Assembly (NCBI GenBank): GCA_963922205.1
Contig: CAWUHX010000077.1
Coordinates: 1,054,001 to 1,118,000, forward strand
DNA length: 64,000 nucleotides
DNA from: Romanomermis culicivorax
Lineage: Eukaryota > Nematoda > Enoplea > Mermithida > Mermithidae
Direction of reading: 5' to 3'
Both the position numbers and the translations under genes were made by a program. Numbering within the stretch: position 1 is the first letter of the stretch; every line of letters starts with the position of its first letter. Below the pieces are notes generated by a model. It saw only the letters and a program-made list of their open reading frames with translations, was not told the DNA's origin and ran no database searches. This document shows, in pieces, positions 42,964 to 54,800 of this stretch.

Positions 42964-45102
42964 TTATTGTTGCCCACCGCCACCATAACCGCCGTATTGG
43001 AAGCTACCACGGCGAGGGTAGGGACCACCCCAAGCTCCACGACCCCTGAGGAATCCCCCAAAAACTCCTCGAGGTTGGGCCACACGAGGGGGTCAGCCCA
43101 TCCCCTGTCCTCTATACGGTTGCGGATTAACCATTTTGAAGGGTCTTCCTTGACCCTGTCCCTGACCCCAGCCTCAGCCATATCCCCCTCCAGTTCCCCT
43201 CTGGTAGGAGCCCTGAGTGGAACTTACAGAAGATACTCCAGAAGCTGAGGTACTGGACCTTCCTTGACTCTGTTGATTAGCATACGGTAATTTGAATACT
43301 CCAGGCTGGTGCGGACCCTGCGAGTGAGACGAATGTCGCCAGTGCTGGCTCCTAGATCTGGATGTATCTCTAGGTTGTCTTTCTGTTAAAATGGGAATCT
43401 TGAAGGGTTGCCCCTCCTCATCCTCGGCCTTCTGGAACTTACCAGAAAATTTCTGAACCATGTCCGACAACCTTCTCTTTGCTGCCATATCTACTGCAGT
43501 TTGTTGGTGTTCCTGCATTCAGTTGGCATATGCTTCCCTGAATGCAGTACTACCTTCTCCCCGCAGGTAGATAGAATAGTATCTCTCCGTAACAAATGAT
43601 TTGGCCCGTGCATCCACTGTACCAATATGTCTCGGGCCCAACTGCTGCTGTTCTAACTTTAGCAAAACCATGGTACATAAGTATCTCACGGCTGCCATTA
43701 CTATTTCCGCATCAAAATGATGAAACCAATTTGGCATGAACTTGAGCCAAATATACTCCCAAATGGGCTCAGGAACGTTTACATGATCATACAGGAAACC
43801 ACCTTGAACATCAAAGTGATCCCCATAGTTCTCGTAAAGCTCCTCTACTCCATTATTCACCAATGCCCAGATGATTTGATTCCTATTATCATCTGGCATA
43901 TCCTGAGCAAAGAATTCGATCACCTCCGGTGTCGAAAAATCTATCCTTCCCTTCACCAAGGGAAACTTCTTATGGACATCCCAGTAGTCTCTCAAAACAG
44001 AACTCAGGTACTCCAAAGTTACTTCCTTATCTCTACTTCTCTTGACCAATTTTGTCGGTTCCGACGTAGAGGGTTTAGAAACAACTTTTTTCCCTGCAGA
44101 ACTGCTCTGGTTCTGCTGAGAAGTCTTATCCACTTTAGACACGGGCTTAGCCAAAGTACTTTTCGTCGTTGCACTTACCTGAGATGCAGACGATTTACTA
44201 GGTACTTTAGCCGAAGCAACCGTCGACTGCACTTGACTCGTAGAACTTTTGGTTCCAGGCATCAGGCTCGTCGGCGTAGTTCCAGTCTTGGACTTGGTTG
44301 AATCCGTCAATAAAGTAGTAGATCCTGCAAACTTCAAGTCCACAGACGTAGAACTCCCTGTCTGTTCTCCTTCACCATCACTAATTTCAATGACATCTTC
44401 TTCATCTCTCCTCTTAGCCCTATTGGCCCTTCGGGCTAACTTTCTCCTTCCTAATCTTTTAATCTGATCGTCCGTACGACCTTCCGCTCTAAATTTTCTA
44501 ACCTCTTCGGCAGTATACATACCTGGTATACCACCGTCCATACTTGGATCTCTGGGCGCTACTTGAACTGTCGGCGTAACCTTGTTGACCGCAGGTTGGA
44601 TGACCTGCGTACTAGCAGGTTGCACCAGCAATTTCGGGATATGATAAGCAGTAGGCGGCTTGGCTGGAGCTTGCACGACTGTAGGCGCTGCCAGAGGCGT
44701 CGGCTGCGCCGTAAAACCAGCCAATACCTGCTCCAGCTGCTTCTGCTGCTGATCTAATCTCGCTTTTTGCTCCGCAAGCTGTTTAGCGAAAATCTCTTTC
44801 TGCCTTTCAATTTCCTTTTCAGCTCGCTCCCTGAGCCTTGCTCCAATCTCCTCTATTGTTGGACTTGCAGCAATCGTTATCAGATTGCTTTCATCCAACA
44901 TTTGCTCTGCCCTAACATCCATTCCAGAAAGTAGACTCTCTGTCTGATCTAGTAAAGAAGTTACCTGTGTTTCTTGATCAGGCTGTATCAACAATTCAAC
45001 AGTGACCTCCTTGTCCACTTCTAAATCGTCTCCTACCTGATTCAAGTCTATGGGGGTGTTGAGGTCTGCAGGTATCGCTTGTTGCTGTGCTTTCGCCGCA
45101 AC
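42964..45102 (-). pseudogene. Gag-like frame with three in-frame TGA codons, 5' end cut by a Gypsy LTR
   Basis: One continuous minus-strand frame of about 710 codons runs from the LTR edge (45102) to TAA at 42964-42966. It is interrupted only by TGA at 43519-43521, 43174-43176 and 43093-43095. Order: a Gln/Glu-rich coiled-coil segment (ERAEKEIERQKEIFAKQLAE), a Pro/Val linker, a basic KLARRANRAKRR patch, a Ser/Thr-rich low-complexity region, a helical domain of about 170 residues (EYLSSVLRDYWDVHKKFPLV onward) that could be a capsid, an SR patch, and an RGG/GYGGGG tail typical of RNA-binding nucleocapsids. There is no CCHC knuckle. It sits in a retroelement block, hence the gag reading. A decayed viral nucleoprotein or a host RNA-binding gene cannot be excluded. 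The N-terminus is lost at the LTR; the frame there has no ATG. Confidence 0.55.
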
Positions 45103-45699
45103 TGTTATATCTTGCTTTGGAGTCGGGGATGATGATGATGCGGCGTGAGCAGGATTGGGATTCCGAGGTTACGGCCTTAATGTACGTGCGTCCCACACCC
45201 ACGTTTACCCGATTACTCAATTACTAATACTTAAACCCCGACAAGAATTATCCCAACAATTAAAGAAAACCTAGTTTCTTTAATTGTCTCCCTTCTACTC
45301 TCACTAACCAGAAAGGAAAGACTTTTCCTACCTATTTATTACGATATAAAAGAAACGTACGAAACTTACGTGACAAGGCGACGGGCGAAAACGAAAAATA
45401 AAGTAACAACAATAAATCTACTCCCACGCACGGGCGAACAAAGACGAGAAAAGCGTGGTGGGAGGCGGCTAATACGAGCTAGTGGTGGCCGGCGGGGCAC
45501 ACAACTAGTAAGGAAAATAAAAATACACGTAAAGTATACGTAACGAATAATAAATAGAGAGAGACCAGCGCACGCGTACCGACGTGCGCTACAGTAAGAT
45601 GGCCACCAGTGGTCCGCGTTGCTCTCTCCACTTGCCACCTGCGGGCCTATGACGTGTTTTGACAAATAATGAAAAATCGGCGGAAAACACACTACAACA
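45103..45699 (-). repeat. 3' LTR of the Gypsy element
   Basis: 597 bases with TG...CA ends. On the coding strand AATAAA occurs at 45340-45335, a plausible polyadenylation signal. Nearly identical to 58732-59324. Its left edge cuts the gag-like frame of a different element. Confidence 0.95.
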
Positions 45700-45710
45700 C
45701 CCCTCCCCCC
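45700..45710 (-). other. Polypurine tract
   Basis: On the coding strand GGGGGGAGGGG directly precedes the TGTTGTAG start of the 3' LTR, the expected position of the plus-strand primer for reverse transcription. Confidence 0.85.
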
Positions 45711-46117
45711 TTGCAGTAGATCGCCCTAAGGGATCGTCAAGAAATACCGAAAAGAACGTACAAGGGGAAGGGCTCCGCCACTACAGGCCGTCGCCGGGGT
45801 TGCCGAAGAGTCTTCGGCGTCACACAGCGGGGCCGGCGGAGTTGTTGGGGTAGTTTGAGCCGATTTCTGGGGCTGCGACCATAAGCCCGGCGGCGGAGTG
45901 TACGGACAAAACGGGGCAAGTGGGGGCGTGTAGCGGGCCACCGGCGGTCAACTTACTGTGTGTTTGCAGCGTCGGCTGCACGTGCGCTGGGATCACTAGT
46001 ACAAAATAATAAAGCACGAACGAGATTAGAAAATAAACAACCGGTATGAAAAATGAGGTTAAAAGAAAACAACAAAAACGAAAAGGAAGTACAAAGTTAC
46101 TGTACAAAAGCTCGTGA

Positions 46118-49100
46118 TCAGTGGCGGCGGCGATAACGAGTGTCGGACGCTGAACGGTGATTTCGTTGCGGATCGCGGCGGTCTCGTTCATGTTCTCTTT
46201 CTCGTTCTCTTTCTCTTTCTCGTTGGCGTTCGATGTGGTAGCCGTGGGGATCGTATGGATCTTCGTGGCCGTCAAAGCGGTAGTTACGAGAATAGCGGGA
46301 TCGACCGTAGTCAGAGGTATCCCGGCGGCGAGACGACGAGGTTGACATTTGAGGCGGTAGCGGCGATAGCGGGTTAACGCCTGGCGCTGGTAACTGAGTC
46401 GCGATTAACGACGGTTTGTCGGACGGCGTCCCTGTTGGCGGCAACGGTCGCGGTGGTAAAAGATTCCACCGGGCAGAGAAATCGTGCCGACGCAGCAGGG
46501 GCGCGGGGCGATCCGTTTCGCTATGGTATTGTAAATAAAGTTTTCGGACGTCGGCGAGTTCGGGCGGCTGTGGAAACGGTGCGTAGTCTGGGTAAGCCAT
46601 CCAGCTGTCGATGAGTCCGACAGCGGTGTTGTAGGCTTGGAGCAGGCACGAAGGATTGTCCAGGCCGCGAGCTTCGTAGAGGAAAAGCGTCAAATGGGCG
46701 GTGTGAACGGCGTCAACGACGCCGAGCTCCTCGGCCCAAAGACTGGCGACCCATTTCAATATTACCGTGGCAACGGCGTGCGAGATCGGTGGTTGCTGTT
46801 CTACGTACGAGGGGCGGTACTGGTCGCGGAAATACTGATACAGCGCCAACGAGGCGTTCGTGGCGCGTATGTGGACCGGCATAATGATGTGAATGCGGAG
46901 GCGCCCGAAGAAATTGATCAGCACCATCTCGTGCATCGTGCGCGGTGAGAAGAATTCGACGGCCGGGTCAATATGTGGCGGATAGCCCGGCGTGACAATC
47001 GTAACAGCATGCGGCTTATCGGTAGTACGGAATCGCGTATAGTTCGGCAAGTGCGTAGCCTCGCTAGGCAACCTGGGCTTAATTGCTGGTGCGGAACTTG
47101 GTGGCAACGGGACTCCAAGGACCGGTTTGGTGGTGATGATCATTTGCGGTTGACTGACCGCAGTAACCGGAGCCGACGTCGGGGCCGTAGGCGGCAGCGA
47201 CGTGGTGTGGGTTACCGTGGTCGATATGGCGGTTGTCGGAGCCGTGGGCGGCTGCGACGTTACCGTAGGCGTAGTCGAGGGTTTTTCGGGCTCCACGTCC
47301 ATAGGAGGCGGCGGAAGTGGAGCTTTAAATTCGTCTTTCGGCGGGTTCTTTAGAGCTTCCAGGCGGCGCTGGATTTCGGCGTCTCGGTGCAATGGGCTAA
47401 TATAGTCGGTTAATTTCGTGGGTGAGCGGCGGAAACCGTGGCGATAGTGTTCTTCGTAGAAACCCGTCGTGTGCACCTTACGGGTTTGTTCGCTCTGAGT
47501 ACGATGCGGCGGCGCGTCATCGCGGCGTTCGTGTTGGCGGCTATCCCTGCCGGTTGCTGGGGTTTGTTTCGCTTCTTTTCGGTGGCGGTCATCACGAGAA
47601 TGGGACTCATGGTGTGGACGGTGGCTGTCTGGTTTGCGATCAGGCGGCGGTAACGTTGCGGACGCTGCTGTCTTGGAAGAATCGCGTTTGGGTTTCGGCG
47701 TTGACGTAGCGTGCGAAGAGCGTTCGGCTTCTTCGCGGGTTCTTTGCTTATCGCGTTGTTCACGGCGTCGAGTGGTGCGCTCGCTGGGCGTTCGGCCGCG
47801 CTCAGCACGCGAGGTGCTGGGTGGCGGCGTGCGCCGTGTACTCGGTTCGTCCGATGTTTTTGTCTTGTGAGATTTGCGGTACGCCGATTCGTCTTGAAGC
47901 TGTTGTTTTCGTTTGATGGAATGTTCATACCGACCAGGCCTTCGGATAGGATTACCATAGCGATCTAGAGCCGGCACGGACGTGCTGGGTGCCTGTGGGG
48001 TTTGGACATCCACAGGCGCCGTCGGCGGCGGTAGAATCGCTGGTTGCGGCGGTTGCAGGATCGTTTGCGGTTGCGCTATGACCGGCGGCGGTAACGGGGC
48101 CGGTGGTTGCGTGACGGGTTGGGCCATTGCTGGAGCCATTTGAGCTACTTGCGGGGCCGGAGCGATCAACGTCGGTTGCGGCAACAAAATTTCTTGTATT
48201 CGTTCTTTCAACGCTTCGGGGAAATCCTTCCATTGATGCTCGGGGAACACCATACCAGGCGGCGGTGGCGGAAAATTATACGCGAGGAGTGCGGCAGTTA
48301 AGGCCGCGTGTTTGTCAGCTGAAATGAAGTGTTGTGAAAAACATACGGGAAGACTATACCTGGCTGCGGCAACAGTAGCAATGAGCGGAGGTCCCGGCAA
48401 AACGGCCGGCGTTGCCAAATATATTCGTGGATCCACGGCGGGTGCCGTGGTGATAGGCGCAGCGGCTGGTTCCATAGAGGCGACGTCCATAGACGTGGAT
48501 TGGTCCACCGTACTTTCTTCGGGTATGTCAGTCAACATTTGTTCTGATGTCATTGTTTCGGAGTCAATCGCAGTGGGTTGGACGGGTGTGGACTCGTCCA
48601 TCGGAGCCGGAGCGATGTTGGAAATTTCGTCTAGCGTCAATTTCAGAAAATCGTTGATTTGCGTGGCAGTTGCGGTAATATCGGAAGGCGCGGGTGCCAT
48701 AGGAAGGGCCGACACGTCCGTTGACGGCGGCAGCTTCGCTATGTTGAGATCGAAGATTGGCGTTTCAAGTAGATCATCGTCGGCGGGTTCAACTTCAACG
48801 TCGATAGGGCGGTCGAGAAGTTCCTCGGCGGTGAGCGTGTGCACCGAAGCCGTAGTCAGCATGGGGTACGCATACACCGGCGCGGGGAACGAAAGACGGT
48901 TTTGGTGGTCGATGAGCGCGATGAACGTTGAATAAAAATGGAAACGGCTATGTGGATTGGCCGTGTAATCGTTTTCATCGATTTCAACTTCTTCGACCGA
49001 CGTTTCCATGTGGAAGTTTTCGTCGAACACGATCGGGCGTAACGCGAAGCGGTTGCAGATGTACGTGCTTGGGTCGGCCGAAAAACTGGGCTCGCGTTCC

Positions 49101-50947
49101 GGAATGCGGTTCATCCAAGTCGTGAGAAGCGAATTGGGGTTGCCGTCGTTGCGGTACCACATGCATTCGTAGAACACGGCACGTGTATCTGGCGTCATTG
49201 ATTGCGCGTGGCGGAGGAGGACGTCATTGACCCAGGCGTATTCCGCGGCGGAACATGGTGAAGCTAGGAGCGCGGCTAACGGCATAAAAGTCGTTAGCTT
49301 CCGGAACCACTCTCCGTCAATCTGTAAAAAATTAAGGAAGGTTGAAGGGTGATAACGATAATGGGTACCGTTATAAGTGCGCTCGCGTAGGGGTTGGTCG
49401 GCAGCTACGCGTTCGGTCCAAAGATCTTCGACTTCGTGGGGAAGCGGCGGCAAGTTGGGATCGTTGTAAGGCATACGATCGCGGATGGCCAACTTGTATA
49501 TCGGTGAAAGCGGGAAGTTGAGCAACTCGATGATGCGGTGGATGAGATTGCTTTTCATGGCCGACGTGACGGCTGCTTGAAGGCGTTTGGGATCGTCGAA
49601 CACTGATTGCGGTTTTAGGGCCGGGTCTTCATCGTCGGAGACGTCTGGTGACTTGTTCCATTCGTCTTTCTGTTTCTTTTTCTTCTTTTTCGGCACTTTC
49701 GGAACGGGGAGAAGCTTCGGGTGAGTTGTCCTCGTCAAGGATTTGACATCTTTGAAGCCGTTGGGGACCGTTCCTAAACAGAAAGACCAACCGTGGTCGG
49801 ACGATGTGCAATCATACATAAAGAATTTATAAGCCGAAAGAACTTCATCTCGCATGATCGCGGGCAAGGCCACTTGCGACGTAGTCGGGTAGATCCGGTT
49901 GGCGTAGTCGGGAGGCAAGACATCCGACAGCGCGACGTTGTGAAAAGTGGCGATGACGTACTCGGCAAGATGGTCGATTTCGGCGGCGTCCAACGAGTCG
50001 TGGGGAAACAACGCGGGCGCGTTGTAGACCTCGGGGATGAAGCCGTAACGACCAAATGCCAAGAACAATAGCAGCGGATAATAGGCGTCGAGGGCCGCGT
50101 ATGCCAGGACGTCGGATTGTAGAAACGACGTTGTTGGATTGTTGAAAAAGCGTAGAGCGTGAGGAAATCGTAAGGTGAGCTTTGAGACGTCTAGCGCCCA
50201 CATTGCGGAGACTGTGGCTTTGAGCGTGCGTTTTTCCGGAAAGAAACCGATTCGGCGGGCCAACTCGTACAGGGACGGAGAAATGTCGATATTGCGAATG
50301 ACCCGGTACGCGTCGAAGTGGATTGCTTTCACGACGGGATCTTTGTTCTTCTTTTGCCGGTCGGTTCGAAATTGGGTGCCCAGAAGCGCGTAGATTCCCG
50401 CCCAGTCGTCGGCTCCATCGAAAGAGACTACGATGGTGTGGTCGCCGTCGACTAGGGCGAAAAGCGCGGTCCAGTCTTCTGGGGTGGCGGTGAACGTTTC
50501 GAAGACGAACATTGTGCCATTCGGAAACGCGAGTTGAACATAGCGGGGGTAACTAGACGCGTTGGGGTCGGCCGGCATTTGAACTGTGCATTGAAACTGT
50601 TTGAAATCGGCGGCCGAGATGGATTCGGTGTCAAAGCCGACCAGCGTGTAGCCACGGAAGTTTGGTGTGGGTTGGGCGGCCAAGGCCTGCCCCAAACTTC
50701 CGGGTGAAAGGAAAATCGGCGGCGGCAAGACGTTCGGGGGTCGCGCGTACATGGAAATGTACCACGACTCCAAATCGGCGACGCGAGTTAGGCGTTTGAC
50801 GTTGTTTTCTAAACAAGAGCGAATGCGATACTCATCAGTGACACGTGGGACACCACGTCGAATGAACGACATGGGGTTTAAAGGATGATGTAAACATGAA
50901 CGAAGAGGAAAGCGGTGTGGTGTTGTCAACTCGTTAGAAGTACACAT
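46118..50947 (-). CDS. Gypsy ORF2: DEDDy 3'-5' exonuclease domain with long Pro/RS-rich C-terminal region
   Basis: The frame is open from 51058; the first ATG is at 50947, another at 50872. About 1610 residues. The N-terminal part contains VGFDTES (Exo I, D-x-E; about 50630), [10 protein letters not shown] (Exo II Asp; about 50410) and [10 protein letters not shown] (Exo III, Y-x3-D; about 50090). This is the DEDDy arrangement of DnaQ/WRN/MUT-7-type 3'-5' exonucleases. After about residue 400 comes a [11 protein letters not shown] lysine patch, a region of no recognised fold, then Pro/Thr/Ala-rich sequence, a [16 protein letters not shown]-rich block, and an Arg/Glu repeat near the end ([17 protein letters not shown]). 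There is no signal peptide, membrane anchor or Cys pattern of an envelope, although this is the env slot. Translation may need splicing or reinitiation. Exonuclease call is from motifs; activity and role are inference. Confidence 0.75.
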   Translation of the reverse strand: MCTSNELTTPHRFPLRSCLHHPLNPMSFIRRGVPRVTDEYRIRSCLENNVKRLTRVADLESWYISMYARPPNVLPPPIFLSPGSLGQALAAQPTPNFRGYTLVGFDTESISAADFKQFQCTVQMPADPNASSYPRYVQLAFPNGTMFVFETFTATPEDWTALFALVDGDHTIVVSFDGADDWAGIYALLGTQFRTDRQKKNKDPVVKAIHFDAYRVIRNIDISPSLYELARRIGFFPEKRTLKATVSAMWALDVSKLTLRFPHALRFFNNPTTSFLQSDVLAYAALDAYYPLLLFLAFGRYGFIPEVYNAPALFPHDSLDAAEIDHLAEYVIATFHNVALSDVLPPDYANRIYPTTSQVALPAIMRDEVLSAYKFFMYDCTSSDHGWSFCLGTVPNGFKDVKSLTRTTHPKLLPVPKVPKKKKKKQKDEWNKSPDVSDDEDPALKPQSVFDDPKRLQAAVTSAMKSNLIHRIIELLNFPLSPIYKLAIRDRMPYNDPNLPPLPHEVEDLWTERVAADQPLRERTYNGTHYRYHPSTFLNFLQIDGEWFRKLTTFMPLAALLASPCSAAEYAWVNDVLLRHAQSMTPDTRAVFYECMWYRNDGNPNSLLTTWMNRIPEREPSFSADPSTYICNRFALRPIVFDENFHMETSVEEVEIDENDYTANPHSRFHFYSTFIALIDHQNRLSFPAPVYAYPMLTTASVHTLTAEELLDRPIDVEVEPADDDLLETPIFDLNIAKLPPSTDVSALPMAPAPSDITATATQINDFLKLTLDEISNIAPAPMDESTPVQPTAIDSETMTSEQMLTDIPEESTVDQSTSMDVASMEPAAAPITTAPAVDPRIYLATPAVLPGPPLIATVAAARYSLPVCFSQHFISADKHAALTAALLAYNFPPPPPGMVFPEHQWKDFPEALKERIQEILLPQPTLIAPAPQVAQMAPAMAQPVTQPPAPLPPPVIAQPQTILQPPQPAILPPPTAPVDVQTPQAPSTSVPALDRYGNPIRRPGRYEHSIKRKQQLQDESAYRKSHKTKTSDEPSTRRTPPPSTSRAERGRTPSERTTRRREQRDKQRTREEAERSSHATSTPKPKRDSSKTAASATLPPPDRKPDSHRPHHESHSRDDRHRKEAKQTPATGRDSRQHERRDDAPPHRTQSEQTRKVHTTGFYEEHYRHGFRRSPTKLTDYISPLHRDAEIQRRLEALKNPPKDEFKAPLPPPPMDVEPEKPSTTPTVTSQPPTAPTTAISTTVTHTTSLPPTAPTSAPVTAVSQPQMIITTKPVLGVPLPPSSAPAIKPRLPSEATHLPNYTRFRTTDKPHAVTIVTPGYPPHIDPAVEFFSPRTMHEMVLINFFGRLRIHIIMPVHIRATNASLALYQYFRDQYRPSYVEQQPPISHAVATVILKWVASLWAEELGVVDAVHTAHLTLFLYEARGLDNPSCLLQAYNTAVGLIDSWMAYPDYAPFPQPPELADVRKLYLQYHSETDRPAPLLRRHDFSARWNLLPPRPLPPTGTPSDKPSLIATQLPAPGVNPLSPLPPQMSTSSSRRRDTSDYGRSRYSRNYRFDGHEDPYDPHGYHIERQREREREREREHERDRRDPQRNHRSASDTRYRRRH

Positions 50948-51160
50948 GCTTTGAGGCGGCGTTGGCTTGGGCGGCGATGTCACCTTGATGGGCGCACTTG
51001 GACAACTGGATCGGGCTACGATAGCGAGATAACGAGAGTTGCGGTATGCGGAAATCAAGGCAGCGGCCGGTTGTGGGCTGAGAAGGCCACAACTTGACGA
51101 TGACGGGATCGCGGCGGCTGACCATGGAACTCTGACCCAAGACTACAGAGGGGGAGAAAC

Positions 51161-51361
51161 TCATGGGGTCCCAAGCAAAAGCATGCAAGTAGAAGCAGCA
51201 AAAGCATAAAATGAGAAAATACCGTCGCAGGCGAAACTTAAGTCGTTCTGGTGGGGCTGCTGTTCGGCCCAGCGGACGTAACGTTCGTTTACGTTTATCG
51301 ATTCGCGATACGGCGGAGGGTCGTCGGCCGTGGAGGATGATGCGGTCGACGGCGTCGTCAT
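51161..51361 (-). CDS. Small frame with PPPY motif, possible 5' exon of ORF2
   Basis: An ATG at 51361 opens a 66-residue frame starting MTTPSTASSSTADDPPPYRE. After FACDG the sequence CGACG|GTATTT (51223/51222) is a fair donor. A T/C-rich tract with CTGTAG ending at 51143 is a fair acceptor, giving an intron of about 80 bases and a frame that stays open to about 50935. PPPY is a late-domain motif that recruits NEDD4-type ligases in many Gag proteins. The frame lies between pol and ORF2. Whether it is translated, or spliced to ORF2, is not shown by the sequence; the reading frames do not join directly. Confidence 0.35.
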   Translation of the reverse strand: MTTPSTASSSTADDPPPYRESINVNERYVRWAEQQPHQNDLSFACDGIFSFYAFAASTCMLLLGTP

Positions 51362-51866
51362 ATTGAAAAATAAAATTTTTGAGAGCAGCTGGAAAATGCG
51401 ACTATTGCTGATGGAAGCGAAAGATGGAAATGAAATAGTAAAAAGAATGAGCCGCTGAAAGGTGAAGAAAGTGTAAAGTAGGAAAATGCAAACACTATCA
51501 TTACGAAAAGCAACACAAACACCACTATGTTAATGGAGAGTAAAATCAACCTTTCCCAATTAGTCTTATGAGAGTGATAGCGGCCAGGGTCGGGCGGAAG
51601 TAAACCGAATGGCCTCGCGCAAACAGAACCTAACATTATAGAAGAAACCCCCTCCTATTGCAAAAGTGTGGAAACCGGGACCGGATGTAAAGTGGCATTG
51701 TAAAGTCGGTGGAAGGCAAAAACGACGTATTGAGTGGAAACGTTGGAACTGCCGTGCATCCTTGCTCGTTATCGAGGTCGCCATGATCTAAATTAAACAA
51801 ACACAAAGATTATGTACAACGCGGCGTGATGAGCGCCGTATCACAAAAGGAAAATTTCAAAGCGAA

Positions 51867-54800
51867 CTATTGCCGGCGGGAAGTGTGGGGCGTGCGGGGT
51901 CCACCTTCTTCATTGTCAAAAGTATTCTTTGCCGGTCGTGGGATGAACGGTTTTAGACGCGTTATGGAGACGGTCTGCGTGCGGCCGGGCGCGTCGAGTG
52001 CGTCAATGGTAACAACGTTTTCGGCTGCGCGGGAAGCGTCCGTGATGAGGAAAGGCCCGATGAAGTCGGGTTGAATCTTGTTGGCTTTGCGCGTGTTGGT
52101 CAAAAGAACTAAGTCGTTGACGGCGAAGTCGCGTCTTCGAGCTTTGCAGTCAAAATATTCTTTGCTGGCGGCGGCTGCAGCATCGAGATTAGCTTTGATC
52201 TTTTCGTGCATCTTGAGTTGGGCTTGCGTTAGAATATGTTGATAAGCGTCGTAATTCAACGGTAAGGTGAGGCGGCGGGCGCAATCGTAGTCGAAGGTGA
52301 TGCGCGGTTCATATCCTCGTAATAAACTGAACGGCGAATGTCGTGTGGCTGTATGCGGCGTGGCGTTATAAGCGAACACGGCGTAGGGCAGGTATCGCTC
52401 CCAGTTGTCTGGATCGTCGGCGGTATACTTCTTGAGTTGGGCGATCAATGTTTGATTGAAACGTTCGACCATTCCGTTGCACTGGGGGTGGTACGCCGTT
52501 GTTTTGACTTTTCGAATTTTGAGAAGTTCACAAATATCTTGCATGAGTTTTGACGTAAAGCATCCGCCTTGATCGGAAAGGAGTACAAGTGGGCTACCGT
52601 GCGTGAGAACGACGTTGTTGATAAAACATTCCACTATTGTTGAGGCTTTTTGATCCGGTATCGGGTGCGCGGATACGAATTTCGTAAAATAATCCTGAAA
52701 AACAATAACGTAGGGACGCTTCTCACCTACTGGCGAAATATTGACGATGTCGGTTGCCACGATTTCGAATGGGTGCTTGGGTTGAATTGGCAACAATGGC
52801 GGAGGCGGTGACGTGCGCGGCGTTGTGAGTTGACAAATTTTACAGGTTTTGATCCAATCCCGAACGTCCTCTTCCATGCGGGGCCACCAAAAGTGAGCTT
52901 TAATGGCGGCTAGCGTCCGATTCGTCCCTTGATGATTCAAAATTTTGGCGCCGTGAAATTGGTGAAGAGTTTGGTCGACCATGGAGGCGGGTACGACTAA
53001 TTGCTTGACGTCTTTAATTTGCCGGTATAAAAGTTGATCTTCGAGGAAGAAAATCGGCGGGTGTTTGGTGGCGTTATCTGCTTTGAGGGTGGCGGCAATT
53101 TTCGTTATGGCTGGATCTGCGGCTTGAGCTTTCCGAACTTCTGCGTGAGCGGCGATTGTAATGGCTTTGGCCGGAGGCGGTTCGTGGTCGGCATTCTTAG
53201 GCATTGAATTAGAGAGTGTGGGTGAACTGATGGTCTTTCTTGTCATCGCACGGGTGATGGCGTTGATTTCGGCATCAACCGCCGTGGGTAGTGAAGCCAC
53301 TGCTGGGCGTGTTTCCGGTACCGTCAGGTCGGCTTCCGTAGTTGCACCAGCAGGGTGAAAATTTTCACGGAAGATCTTTGCGGTCAAGTTTTCGGCGTTC
53401 TGGATCGGGCATTTGTCGCGGTCATCTTTCCTAGATAGAAAATCAGCACAAGCGTTATCCTTACCTTTAACATACTCCACTTTGTAATCGTAATCTTGTA
53501 GACTGATCGCGAAGCGTTGTAGTCGTGAGTTTCGGTGTTTTTCGTCTTTGAGCCATTCGAGGGGCTTGTGGTCGGTGCGGACGATAACTTTCTGGCCGTA
53601 CACATAGTGGCGGTACATCCGGAAGCCGTAGACAATGGCGAGGCATTCACGCTCAGTTGTACTGTAGCGGGTTTCGGCATCGGTGAGTACGCGACTATTG
53701 TAGGCGATGACCCATTGATCGTTTTCGTTTTCTTGATACAGAATCGCTCCGATGGCGGTCGTACTGGCGTCGGTTTGAATAACGAATTGAGCTTTGCCAT
53801 CGTAAACCGGGTAACGGAGAAAGGGCGACGACGTAAGGGCTGTTTTGATGCCTTTGAAAGCGGCGTGGTGTTCATCCGTGGCGAAATATTGGGCGTCTTT
53901 GCGTAGGAGGCCGTACAAAGGACTGGACAATGTCGCCAAATTCGGAATGAATCGCTTGCACCATTGGACTAGACCTAAAAAACTTTGCATACCTTTTTTA
54001 GTCTTCGGAAATTCGTATTCGGCGATTGCTTTGACTTTTTCGGGATCGGCGGCGATTCCGCGGGCGCTAAGTAGATGTCCCAAAAATTTGACTTGCGGCG
54101 GCAAGAACTCGCATTTGTCGGGCCGAAGCGTAAGATTGGCAGCGCGGAGGGCGTCGAAAATGATTTGAAGGTGTTCCAAATGTTCGTCGAACGAATTCGA
54201 GAAAATAATAATATCGTCGATGTAAACGAGGCAAATTTTCCAAATATACGGGCGAAGAATTCTTTCCATTAGACGTTGAAATTCAGCAGGCGCGTTCTTC
54301 AAGCCGAAGGGCAAAACTTTGAATCGAAACAAACCTTCTTGGCAGATGAAGGTTGTTTTATCGCAGGAATCGACGTCGAGGGGTACTTTCCAATACCCAG
54401 CCTTGAGGTCGAGCGTGGTGAAGAATTTTGCGTGTCCCATTGCGTCCAAGTAGTCGTCGATGCGCGGGATCGGGAATTTGTCGCTCGGCGTAACATCGTT
54501 GATTCCGCGATAGTCAACAACGGGTCTCCATGAGCCGTCTTTTTTCTTTACCAAAAAAAGCGGTGCGGCCCAGGGTGAGCGGGATGGTTCGATAAAATCG
54601 TTGTCAAGCATTTCTTGAATGTGGCGGCGTACAATCGGTCTTTGTTCCATTGCGGCGCGATAGTAATGGCGGGATACGGGCTTCGCGGTGCCGGTGTCGA
54701 TGCTGACGGTTAATTCGCTAGTGATAGTTGGTTTATCGCCGGGGAGACTGAAAACATCGCGGTGCTGTCGGAGCATCCTGAGGGCTCTCTCTTTTTGCGC

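Noticed and set aside
43717-44301. 194-residue plus-strand frame
   Set aside because: Antisense shadow of the gag-like frame; Arg/Leu-rich only because of the opposite strand's codons.
47410-48935. 182- and 207-residue frames on both strands
   Set aside because: Shadows of the proline- and arginine-rich part of ORF2; low-complexity regions keep other frames open.
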